Part shown: piece after piece, positions 1 to 5,038 of the stretch | How positions within the stretch are numbered: the first letter of the stretch is position 1 | Layout of the letters: each line of letters opens with the position of its first letter | Source: Acidobacteriota bacterium | GTDB lineage: Bacteria; Acidobacteriota; Blastocatellia; RBC074 | Direction of reading: 5' to 3' | Assembly (NCBI GenBank): GCA_013140935.1 | Contig: JABFSD010000939.1 | Location: 1 to 5,038, forward strand | DNA: 5,038 bases | Notes under the pieces: generated by a model | The model's database searches: none | Told to the model about the DNA's origin: nothing | What the model saw: only the letters and a program-made list of their open reading frames with translations | Translations under genes and position numbers: made by a program

Positions 1-1
1 C

Positions 2-982
2 GTGAGAAGTTTGAGCCAATTGCGGCAACCTGCATTTCAACCGCCGCCGAATTTTCTGGTTATGGATGCTGACGAAAAACCCATCAGCAAACGCGCAGGC
101 CAACGGCTTGAAGAAATCGCTGCGTTGGCCGTCGCCACCGAAGCAGACTTTCGCGTAAGCACTGAGCTTAAAAGCGCCGTGGCGTTGGGCTTGGGCGAAA
201 AACTGGCGGCGTTGATTTATCCGCATTCGATCACGAGCGCGGCGCAGCTCGTGCATCAACTGGATCAAGCCAACTTGCCGTGGCGCGTGCTGGAAACGAA
301 GCCTTCGATGTTGGAAAGCAGCACCGATTTCGTAGGCATCAGCTTGCGCCTGTTGGAAGAACGCCTCGTCGTCGAAGGCACGCAGGTGCGCGTTCACGCC
401 GGATATTCGTTGGCGGCATTGGTGCAAGCGGCAGCGGAAAAAGGCTTATCCGGTTTGGAAGGTTTGGCAGGCGTGACGGGCAGCGTAGGCGGCGCGTTGC
501 GCAACGTCACCGGTCTCGTAGGCCGTTATCTCTGGAGCGTCATCGAAGAAGTCGTCATCGCCGATCGCGGCGGCTTGCAGGTCATTACGTTGTCAGACGC
601 TGATGAAAGCGAGTTGTTTGATCCGCAGGATTTGATTTTGTCGGCTACGTTGCGATTGACCGAAAGTACGGCGGAAGCAGTAATGCTAGAGACTGATCGC
701 GCGCGGCATGCGCGTTACGCCGCGACGATCTATCAGCGACCGTCGCACTTGCGCGTGGTGCCGATGCCCGTTGAGGAAGAAGACGATGAACCGATTGAGA
801 TCGTTCACGCCCACGCGAATGATGAGCCGGTTCATCATTCGGATGAATTTGATTTGTCTGAGTTGATTCGTGAGCGCGTCGAGAACGAGTTGCGTTCGCA
901 TCTCACGCGCAAGCCGCCCAAGCCAGTAGCCCAAAAGCTCTGGCCGGATGATGACGAAGAACTGGCAGGCAAGTTTGAATAA
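2..982 (+). CDS. MurB-like FAD-fold protein, degenerate, probably not an active MurB
   Basis: This is a 326-residue reading frame at the window edge. It begins at a GTG at base 2, with ATG 62 (Met21) as an alternative; no upstream sequence is visible, so the true start is uncertain and may lie outside. Residues about 50-220 follow the MurB (UDP-N-acetylenolpyruvoylglucosamine reductase) FAD-binding fold. The clearest match is GLAGVTGSVGGALRN (154-168), against the family pattern GLEFLAGIPGTVGGA, followed by LILSATLRL (211-219), which aligns with the end of that domain. Key parts are missing. The glycine-rich GGGSNLL loop is replaced by LETKPSML (97-104), the YRxS stretch is replaced by SDADESELF, and the GSxFKNP segment with the catalytic serine is absent. 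The C-terminal MurB domain with its catalytic glutamate is also gone. In its place is a tail (about 255-326) rich in Asp/Glu (EEEDDEPIE) and His, with one likely helix (284-303). The frame is open and ftsQ follows after 19 bases, so it looks maintained. I infer a pseudoenzyme that may have a structural or division-linked role; the function is unknown. Confidence 0.75.
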   Translation: MRSLSQLRQPAFQPPPNFLVMDADEKPISKRAGQRLEEIAALAVATEADFRVSTELKSAVALGLGEKLAALIYPHSITSAAQLVHQLDQANLPWRVLETKPSMLESSTDFVGISLRLLEERLVVEGTQVRVHAGYSLAALVQAAAEKGLSGLEGLAGVTGSVGGALRNVTGLVGRYLWSVIEEVVIADRGGLQVITLSDADESELFDPQDLILSATLRLTESTAEAVMLETDRARHARYAATIYQRPSHLRVVPMPVEEEDDEPIEIVHAHANDEPVHHSDEFDLSELIRERVENELRSHLTRKPPKPVAQKLWPDDDEELAGKFE

Positions 983-1001
983 GCAGAAGTGAGCATCCCC
1001 A

Positions 1002-1952
1002 ATGACCGAACGAAAAAGAACCACAACCTCAAAAACCAGCGAGTTGGCGATTCGCCACACGCGACGCGGCCTGCCGCGCGATACGCCAGACGCCGCGCCG
1101 CGCAAACGCAAGAAAGCCAAACGCCGCACGGTGCGCCAGCGCGTCGCCAGTACGCCGCCTTTTTGGCGCGCGATGGCTTGGTGCGTACTGGTGATTATTC
1201 TCATCACCGTGGGCGCGACGGTGTTTCGTTCGCTGACGCGCTCTGAGATGTTTTCGGTCAAGCACATTGACATCACCGGCAATCAGCGGACTTCAAAAGA
1301 AGAGATGCTCACCGCCTTGCGCGAAAATTCAAACAGTGGATTGTGGCAACTCAATCTCGATGACATTCGCCAGAAGCTGAAAAAGAATCCGTGGGTGCGT
1401 GAGGTCGAAGTGAAACGTTCGCTGCCTGACCGCTTGAAAGTCACCATCAGCGAACGCGAACCCTGGCTGTTGGTGCGGCAGGAAAGCGGCCACGTCGTTT
1501 GGGTAGATCAAGACGGTACGATCCTCGGCGAACAGTCGCGCTTTAACGTATCGAACGTTCCGCCACTTGTTAGCGGCCTTGCTGAAGGCAACGCACCGCA
1601 AGTCGCTGACAAACGCCAGCGCCAGTTAGAACAGATGCGCCAGTTGCTGACGGCGCTCGACAACACTGAACCGAGACTTTCACCGCGCATTGACGAAGTC
1701 ATGCTCGACGACGTGAACGGCCTCAAGTTGCGCGTCAACGAAGGCCGCGTCGTCGTTACAATCGGTACGGAAAACTATCGCTATCGCACCGAAGAAGCCC
1801 TAAAAGTTTTAGACGCCGTCACGCGTCGTGATGTGACGGCGTTACGAGTTTTGAAATTGACCGATGCAGAGCGGCTGTTGTCAGGGCCGCCTATCGCTTA
1901 TATCAACGCTACGCTGAGTGATCGCGTGGTGGTGGGATTGGCGACACAATGA
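1002..1952 (+). CDS. ftsQ: Cell division protein FtsQ (DivIB family)
   Basis: The product is a 316-residue bitopic inner-membrane division protein. It connects the cytoplasmic ring to periplasmic septal peptidoglycan synthesis, classically with FtsB and FtsL. Residues 1-53 form a very basic cytoplasmic tail (RKRKKAKRR at 34-42). One membrane segment follows (about 54-75, FWRAMAWCVLVIILITVGATVF split around Val63). A POTRA domain occupies about 83-153: it opens with FSVKHIDITGN, contains LWQLNLDDIRQKLKKNPWV and ends with LPDRLKVTISEREPW. The FtsQ/DivIB beta domain runs to the C-terminus (VVWVDQDGTIL at 165-175). ATG 1002 is preceded by AGAAGTGAG at 985-993, a fair Shine-Dalgarno match about 8 bases away. 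The gene starts 19 bases after the MurB-like gene, so the two are probably cotranscribed. The length is somewhat above the E. coli protein because of the long basic N-terminus. Size, topology, POTRA motif and the position before ftsA agree. Confidence 0.95.
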   Translation: MTERKRTTTSKTSELAIRHTRRGLPRDTPDAAPRKRKKAKRRTVRQRVASTPPFWRAMAWCVLVIILITVGATVFRSLTRSEMFSVKHIDITGNQRTSKEEMLTALRENSNSGLWQLNLDDIRQKLKKNPWVREVEVKRSLPDRLKVTISEREPWLLVRQESGHVVWVDQDGTILGEQSRFNVSNVPPLVSGLAEGNAPQVADKRQRQLEQMRQLLTALDNTEPRLSPRIDEVMLDDVNGLKLRVNEGRVVVTIGTENYRYRTEEALKVLDAVTRRDVTALRVLKLTDAERLLSGPPIAYINATLSDRVVVGLATQ

Positions 1953-1956
1953 TTGA

Positions 1957-2038
1957 GAATTCAGGAGACAGAATTCAGGAGTCAGAATGAGGAAGCAGCA
2001 TTTCAAATTCTGACTCCTGTCTCCTGACTCCTGAATTC
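1957..2038. repeat. Heptamer-built inverted repeat (large hairpin) between ftsQ and ftsA
   Basis: The arms are 1957-1988 and 2007-2038, 32 bases each, complementary at 28 of 32 positions around an 18-base loop. Both arms are built from 7-base units in register. On the left these are CAGGAGA, CAGAATT, CAGGAGT and CAGAATG (1962-1989). On the right they are ATTCTGA, CTCCTGT, CTCCTGA and CTCCTGA (2007-2034), and the outer ends both contain GAATTC. No T-run follows the right arm, so it is not a standard intrinsic terminator. It ends 12 bases before the ftsA ribosome binding site and could influence processing or translation of the mRNA. The build resembles dispersed short tandem heptamer repeats known from cyanobacteria and other genomes; dispersal in this genome is inferred. 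Confidence 0.85.
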
Positions 2039-2050
2039 CATAAATTCACT

Positions 2051-2056
2051 AAGGAC
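2051..2056 (+). promoter_or_regulatory. ftsA ribosome binding site
   Basis: AAGGAC lies 5 bases before ATG 2062 and is the only Shine-Dalgarno-like sequence there, so it fixes the ftsA start. It lies just outside the preceding hairpin and is therefore not sequestered by it. Confidence 0.7.
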
Positions 2057-2061
2057 GAAAT

Positions 2062-3324
2062 ATGCCAACCGAAATTGCCCCGCTTGCCCAAACCGTAGGA
2101 TTAGACATTGGCACGACCACCGTACGCGCCGTGATCGCCGATGTCATTGACGAACAACTCGAAATCATCGGCGTCGGTGAAGCCGAAGCGCGCGGGATGC
2201 GCAAAGGCGTCATCAGCAAACCCGATCTCGCGGTCGAGTCAATCAAACGCGCTATCGAAGCCGCCGAACGCATGGCCGGTCAGGAAGTCCGCGATGTATT
2301 CGTCGGCCTCTCAGGCGCGCACATCAAAGGCGAGAACAGCAATGGAATGATCGCCATCACCGGGCGCAACCGCGAGATTACGCCCGAAGACATTCAGCGC
2401 GTGCTCGACACCGCTTGCGCGATTTCAATCCCTTCAGGCCGCGAAGTCGCAGACGTGCTGCCGCAGGAATACACCGTTGACGATCAAGACGGCATCAACG
2501 ATCCGATTGGCATGTTGGGCGCGCGGCTGTCGGCTTCAGTGCATATCATCACGAGTCCGGTGGCGACCAAACAGACGATTCAAAACTGCGTCAATCGCGC
2601 AGGCTTTCACGTCGCCGATACGCACCTGACGCAACTCGCGGCAGGCGAATCGGTCTTAACCGACAACGACAAAGAATATGGCTGCGCCATCGTGAACATC
2701 GGCGGCGAGACTACGGGGCTGGCGATTTATATGCGCGGCGTCGTTTGGCATACAGCAGTGATTCCGGTTGGCGGAGCGCATTTCACCAACGACATCGCGT
2801 TCGGCTTGCGCACGCCCGTGCCCGCCGCTGAACACATCAAGCGCGAACACGGATGCGCCAGCCGCATGGTGCTCGATCAAACCGAACGCGGCTTCGGTCC
2901 CGAAATGATCGAAGTGCCCAGCGTAGGCGAACGCGCTTCGCGTAGCGTCTCACGCGGCATGCTCACCGAGATTCTCGAACCGCGCGCCGAAGAGTTGTTC
3001 ACGCACGTTTACGAAGAAATCAAACGCGCGGGATATGACCGCCAGCTTTCGAGCGGCATTGTGTTGACTGGTGGCGGAGCCATGTTGGCCGGTTTGACCG
3101 AAGTCGCCGAAGCAGTGTTCGACGCTCCCGTACGACTGGGCCAACCCAACGAATCGGAAGAAGTCGCACATCCTGGTTACGCAACGGCGGTGGGCCTTGC
3201 GCTGTGGGGCGCGAACGCTACGCAAGGCGTAAGGCTGCAACGGCAACAGGAACAGGAACGGGAAGAGCGGGCCGTCTCGACCAAGCTGAAAGAGTGGTTT
3301 GGCTTAAAGAAACGTACTGCCTGA
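2062..3324 (+). CDS. ftsA: Cell division protein FtsA
   Basis: The product is a 420-residue actin-like ATPase that anchors FtsZ filaments to the inner membrane and recruits later division proteins. Phosphate-1 is [14 protein letters not shown] (12-25). The FtsA-specific 1C/SHS2 domain spans about 84-165 ([11 protein letters not shown] at 80-90, [11 protein letters not shown] at 156-166). Phosphate-2 is [14 protein letters not shown] (210-223), followed by the [20 protein letters not shown] and REHGCA segments typical of the family. The adenosine motif is [14 protein letters not shown] (332-345). A polar linker ([12 protein letters not shown], 392-403) leads to a short amphipathic helix, [11 protein letters not shown] (408-418), which fits the membrane-targeting sequence. 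Phosphate-2 departs from the common VVDIGGGTTDIA form: Asp is replaced by Asn212, the third Gly of GGG by Glu216, and the later Asp by Gly219. Related variants occur in some bacterial FtsA proteins, so binding is probably kept, but ATP turnover may be weak. The length is normal and the start is set by the adjacent AAGGAC. Confidence 0.97.
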   Translation: MPTEIAPLAQTVGLDIGTTTVRAVIADVIDEQLEIIGVGEAEARGMRKGVISKPDLAVESIKRAIEAAERMAGQEVRDVFVGLSGAHIKGENSNGMIAITGRNREITPEDIQRVLDTACAISIPSGREVADVLPQEYTVDDQDGINDPIGMLGARLSASVHIITSPVATKQTIQNCVNRAGFHVADTHLTQLAAGESVLTDNDKEYGCAIVNIGGETTGLAIYMRGVVWHTAVIPVGGAHFTNDIAFGLRTPVPAAEHIKREHGCASRMVLDQTERGFGPEMIEVPSVGERASRSVSRGMLTEILEPRAEELFTHVYEEIKRAGYDRQLSSGIVLTGGGAMLAGLTEVAEAVFDAPVRLGQPNESEEVAHPGYATAVGLALWGANATQGVRLQRQQEQEREERAVSTKLKEWFGLKKRTA

Positions 3325-3379
3325 TTGGCTGTTTTGTGTCGTTATGTGTATGGGCAGTGTACTGAAGCAGTAACAAAAA

Positions 3380-3435
3380 AGCGCATTGAATCTATCAAGC
3401 GTTGCATAACATCCATGGACTATGCACAATGCGCT
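3380..3435. other. Nested stem-loop in the ftsA-ftsZ spacer
   Basis: AGCGCATTG (3380-3388) and CAATGCGCT (3427-3435) are perfect 9-base inverted repeats. Inside them TGCATA (3403-3408) pairs with TATGCA (3421-3426), leaving a 14-base bulge on the left side only and CCATGG in the apical loop. Six A residues (3375-3380) run into the left arm. Read on the minus strand, this gives a stem followed by T6, so it could stop antisense transcription. On the + strand no T-run follows. Confidence 0.5.
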
Positions 3436-3436
3436 G

Positions 3437-3516
3437 GCCTTGATATGCAAACGCTTAATCGCAAATGCAGCTTGAGTTTGTAAGCGTTATTAGTTGCCAC
3501 AAGCTGCACACAAGGC
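3437..3516 (+). other. Candidate structured RNA with H-type pseudoknot in the ftsZ leader
   Basis: Two perfect inverted repeats interlock. AACGCTTA (3450-3457) pairs with TAAGCGTT (3481-3488), 8 bp. TGCAGCTTG (3466-3474), which lies in that loop, pairs with CAAGCTGCA (3500-3508), 9 bp. Connecting loops are about 8, 6 and 11 bases, which is feasible for a pseudoknot. A 6-bp outer pair, GCCTTG (3437-3442) with CAAGGC (3511-3516), encloses both. AAGCGTT at 3397-3403 can compete for the 3450-3456 arm, so alternative folds are possible. I do not recognise the element as a known RNA family. Pairing is seen directly; a function in RNA is inferred, and the two stems might instead be alternatives to one another. 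Confidence 0.4.
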
Positions 3517-3705
3517 GCACCCCCTGCTTACGCTGAAACGACAACCAATTTGAATGGCAAGTGTGTTGTGCTGAATTTTTCTCGGCACGTTCTTCGGATT
3601 GTTCTCGCTTCTCAGTTTTAACCGCTAACCGTAAGTAGCGCGGGTCTCACGTTGCCCAAACTGAATTACTGCCCTAATCACTGATTGAACTGACAAACGT
3701 TTCGC

Positions 3706-3710
3706 GGAGG
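3706..3710 (+). promoter_or_regulatory. ftsZ ribosome binding site
   Basis: GGAGG lies 10 bases before ATG 3721. It is the strongest Shine-Dalgarno core of the genes in the window, in keeping with the high expression expected for FtsZ, and it fixes the start. Confidence 0.8.
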
Positions 3711-3720
3711 CGCACAACAA

Positions 3721-4860
3721 ATGGCTTTAGAAGATCGTTCCAACGTCAACTACTCTTTCGTAGATGAACCACCATCCAACGGCGCAGTCATCAAGGTCGT
3801 CGGTATCGGCGGCGGCGGCAGCAATGCCGTCAACCACATGATCGAAGCCGGGATTGACGGCATCCACTTTCTGGTTGCCAACACCGACTTACAGGCGCTC
3901 AAAAAATCTCCGGCGGCGGTTAAGCTGCAACTCGGCGCGCGCCTGACCAAAGGCCTGGGCGCAGGCGCAAACCCTGAAATCGGACGCGACGCCGCGCTCG
4001 AAGATACCGATAAAATTATCGAAGCTCTCGAAGGCGCAGACATGGTTTTCGTCACCGTCGGCTTAGGCGGCGGAACCGGAACCGGTGCGGCTCCGATCAT
4101 CGCATCGCTCGCCGCTGAACTCGGCGCATTGACGGTCGCGGTCGTCACCAAACCCTTCCCTTTTGAAGGCCGCCATCGCTATCGTCAAGCCCAAGCCGGT
4201 TTGGAAGAGTTGAAATCCGTCGTGGATACACTGATTACGATTCCCAACGAACGCCTGTTGCAAACCGCTGATCGCAAGCTGTCATTGAGCGACGGCTTCC
4301 GTATGGCCGATGACGTGTTGCGCCAGGCCGTACAAGGCATTTCCGATCTCATCACCATTCCCGGTTTCATCAACGTAGATTTCGCCGACGTGAAAGCCAT
4401 CATGAAAAACATGGGCATCGCGTTGATGGGTACGGGTCAAGCCACAGGCGAGAACAAGGCGCTCGAAGCGACGCAACGTGCGATTTCAAGCCCCTTGCTC
4501 GAAGAGGCCTCCATCGAGGGCGCACGCGGCGTACTCGTCAACATCACGGGCGGCTCTGACCTGACGCTGATGGAAGTGCAAGACGCCATGCAAATCATTC
4601 ATGACGCCGCCGACCCCGATGCCAACATCATCTTCGGCACCGTGGCGAATGACGGCATGCAAAACGAAATGAAGATCACCGTCATCGCTACGGGCTTTGA
4701 GCGCGTGGCTGACAACGTGCAACCGCTGATCGCACGCAATGGCAATGCCGCCGCAGTTTCAAAAGCCCCGGTTGCGACGGGCAACTTGCCCAGCGGCACG
4801 GCTTCGTCAACGCAAAGCGATCTCGACGTACCGACCTTCATCCGCCGCAAAGCGGATTAA
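3721..4860 (+). CDS. ftsZ: Cell division protein FtsZ (tubulin-like GTPase)
   Basis: The product is a 379-residue tubulin homologue that polymerises with GTP into the cytokinetic ring. After a short variable N-terminus (1-22) come [17 protein letters not shown] (24-40, nucleotide-binding loop), NTDLQAL (54-60), the tubulin signature [12 protein letters not shown] (114-125) and PFEGRHR (147-153). The T7 synergy loop is [11 protein letters not shown] (218-228), with the GTPase-activating acidic residues Asp220 and Asp223 intact. The C-terminal GTPase-activating domain follows ([32 protein letters not shown] to about 326). A short linker of about 40 residues rich in Ala, Ser and Thr leads to the conserved C-terminal peptide [11 protein letters not shown] (369-379), the docking site for FtsA and other partners. 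All expected residues are present and the length is typical. The gene is separated from ftsA by 396 bases with its own strong ribosome binding site, and is closed by a terminator 18 bases after the stop codon. Confidence 0.99.
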   Translation: MALEDRSNVNYSFVDEPPSNGAVIKVVGIGGGGSNAVNHMIEAGIDGIHFLVANTDLQALKKSPAAVKLQLGARLTKGLGAGANPEIGRDAALEDTDKIIEALEGADMVFVTVGLGGGTGTGAAPIIASLAAELGALTVAVVTKPFPFEGRHRYRQAQAGLEELKSVVDTLITIPNERLLQTADRKLSLSDGFRMADDVLRQAVQGISDLITIPGFINVDFADVKAIMKNMGIALMGTGQATGENKALEATQRAISSPLLEEASIEGARGVLVNITGGSDLTLMEVQDAMQIIHDAADPDANIIFGTVANDGMQNEMKITVIATGFERVADNVQPLIARNGNAAAVSKAPVATGNLPSGTASSTQSDLDVPTFIRRKAD

Positions 4861-4878
4861 CGATGTGCTTTTGCGCAG

Positions 4879-4932
4879 CGACCCAAAAAAGCCCCGAAGA
4901 AGAATTGTTTTCTTCGGGGCTTGTTTGGGTCG
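4879..4932. terminator. Bidirectional intrinsic terminator after ftsZ
   Basis: The stem pairs 4879-4901 with 4910-4932 at 22 of 23 positions (one A-G mismatch, 4888/4923), around an 8-base loop. The core is AAGCCCCGAAGAA with TTCTTCGGGGCTT. In the + direction the GC core is followed by the modest T-tract TTGTTT, which ends ftsZ transcription. In the minus direction the core is followed by six T residues (complement of 4885-4890), which is the better terminator and suggests a convergent transcript from the right. Confidence 0.93.
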
Positions 4933-5038
4933 TGACGCGGGCGAAGTTTTTTAAGCTAAATGCCGTTAGCGCCTTGCGCCTGTCGCGGAGCTTACGTTAT
5001 CTTGCGCCCATCAATGAATCACCGCATTGAGTATTGAT
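4933..5038. other. Region after the terminator, no supported gene
   Basis: Only 106 bases are visible. There is a T6 run at 4947-4952 and a short inverted repeat, TAAGCT (4952-4957) with AGCTTA (4989-4994). A minus-strand gene could end here (a stop reads at 5011-5013 in one frame), as the bidirectional terminator would suggest, but too little of it is in view to support a call. Confidence 0.3.

Larger units (their letters stand above)
3325..3720. other. Long non-coding ftsA-ftsZ spacer
   Basis: These 396 bases hold no convincing protein gene on either strand. The base composition drops visibly in GC compared with the flanking genes. The first half (3380-3516) is dense in perfect inverted repeats, described separately. 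The second half (about 3540-3700) holds no strong structure and is the likely place for an ftsZ promoter, but I cannot point to a convincing -35/-10 pair. The best, TTGCCC at 3652 with TAATCA 17 bases on, is weak. A small palindrome, AATCACTGATT, lies at 3676-3686. The spacer suggests that ftsZ is transcribed or controlled separately from ftsA. Confidence 0.7.

Noticed and set aside
686..1282. 198-codon open frame on the minus strand
   Set aside because: It straddles the end of the MurB-like gene and the start of ftsQ, has no recognisable domain and is biased in composition as an antisense shadow. The + strand genes are clearly real.
1957..2038. Hairpin between ftsQ and ftsA as an intrinsic terminator
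   Set aside because: No T-run follows either arm, the loop is 18 bases, and ftsA immediately downstream has no visible promoter of its own.
3652..3680. TTGCCC with TAATCA at 17-base spacing as an ftsZ promoter
   Set aside because: The -10 match is poor and other equally weak pairs exist in the spacer. I do not call it without transcript data.
3676..3686. Palindrome AATCACTGATT upstream of ftsZ as an operator
   Set aside because: Five-base arms around one base are expected by chance in a spacer of this length, and no second copy is present.
3750..4151. 133-codon open frame on the minus strand within ftsZ
   Set aside because: It lies wholly antisense to conserved FtsZ motifs, and its Pro/Ala/Ser-rich product is what the complement of the Gly-rich FtsZ core gives.
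4739..4954. 71-codon + strand frame running past the ftsZ stop
   Set aside because: It overlaps the ftsZ C-terminal linker and runs through the terminator stem, with no ribosome binding site and a low-complexity product.
5014..5037. Seven-codon + strand frame near the right end
   Set aside because: It is too short, has no ribosome binding site, and lies beyond the terminator at the window edge.

Overview
This window is the distal end of a bacterial division and cell wall (dcw) cluster. Four genes lie on the + strand in the classical order: a MurB-family gene at the left edge, then ftsQ, ftsA and ftsZ. A strong bidirectional terminator follows ftsZ. The gene products point to a Gram-negative-type heterotroph of moderately high GC content. 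The FtsZ and FtsQ sequences, the murB-ftsQ-ftsA-ftsZ order and a heptamer-built CTCCTGA hairpin fit Acidobacteriota (Blastocatellia-like) best. That placement is an inference made without a database search.

Layout: 2-982 encodes a 326-residue protein with the MurB FAD-fold core. It has lost the FAD-binding glycine loop, the YRxS motif and the whole C-terminal substrate domain, and it ends in an acidic, His-containing tail. 1002-1952 is ftsQ, 19 bases downstream. 1953-2061 is a short spacer almost filled by an imperfect 32-bp inverted repeat made of 7-base units. 2062-3324 is ftsA. 3325-3720 is a 396-base non-coding spacer, unusually long for ftsA-ftsZ. Its first half holds several perfect inverted repeats, two of which interlock as an H-type pseudoknot. 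3721-4860 is ftsZ. 4879-4932 is a long stem-loop terminator, followed by about 100 bases with no supported gene.

How the genes work together: FtsZ forms the cytokinetic ring. FtsA tethers it to the membrane through its C-terminal amphipathic helix. FtsQ is the bitopic POTRA protein that links the ring to the periplasmic septal synthesis machinery. The MurB relative sits where the peptidoglycan precursor enzyme normally lies, but it is very unlikely to catalyse the MurB reaction.

The window is mostly housekeeping, and I see no wholly new system. The items most worth a second look are the degenerate MurB and the structured ftsA-ftsZ spacer. The heptamer hairpin between ftsQ and ftsA is a lesser one.
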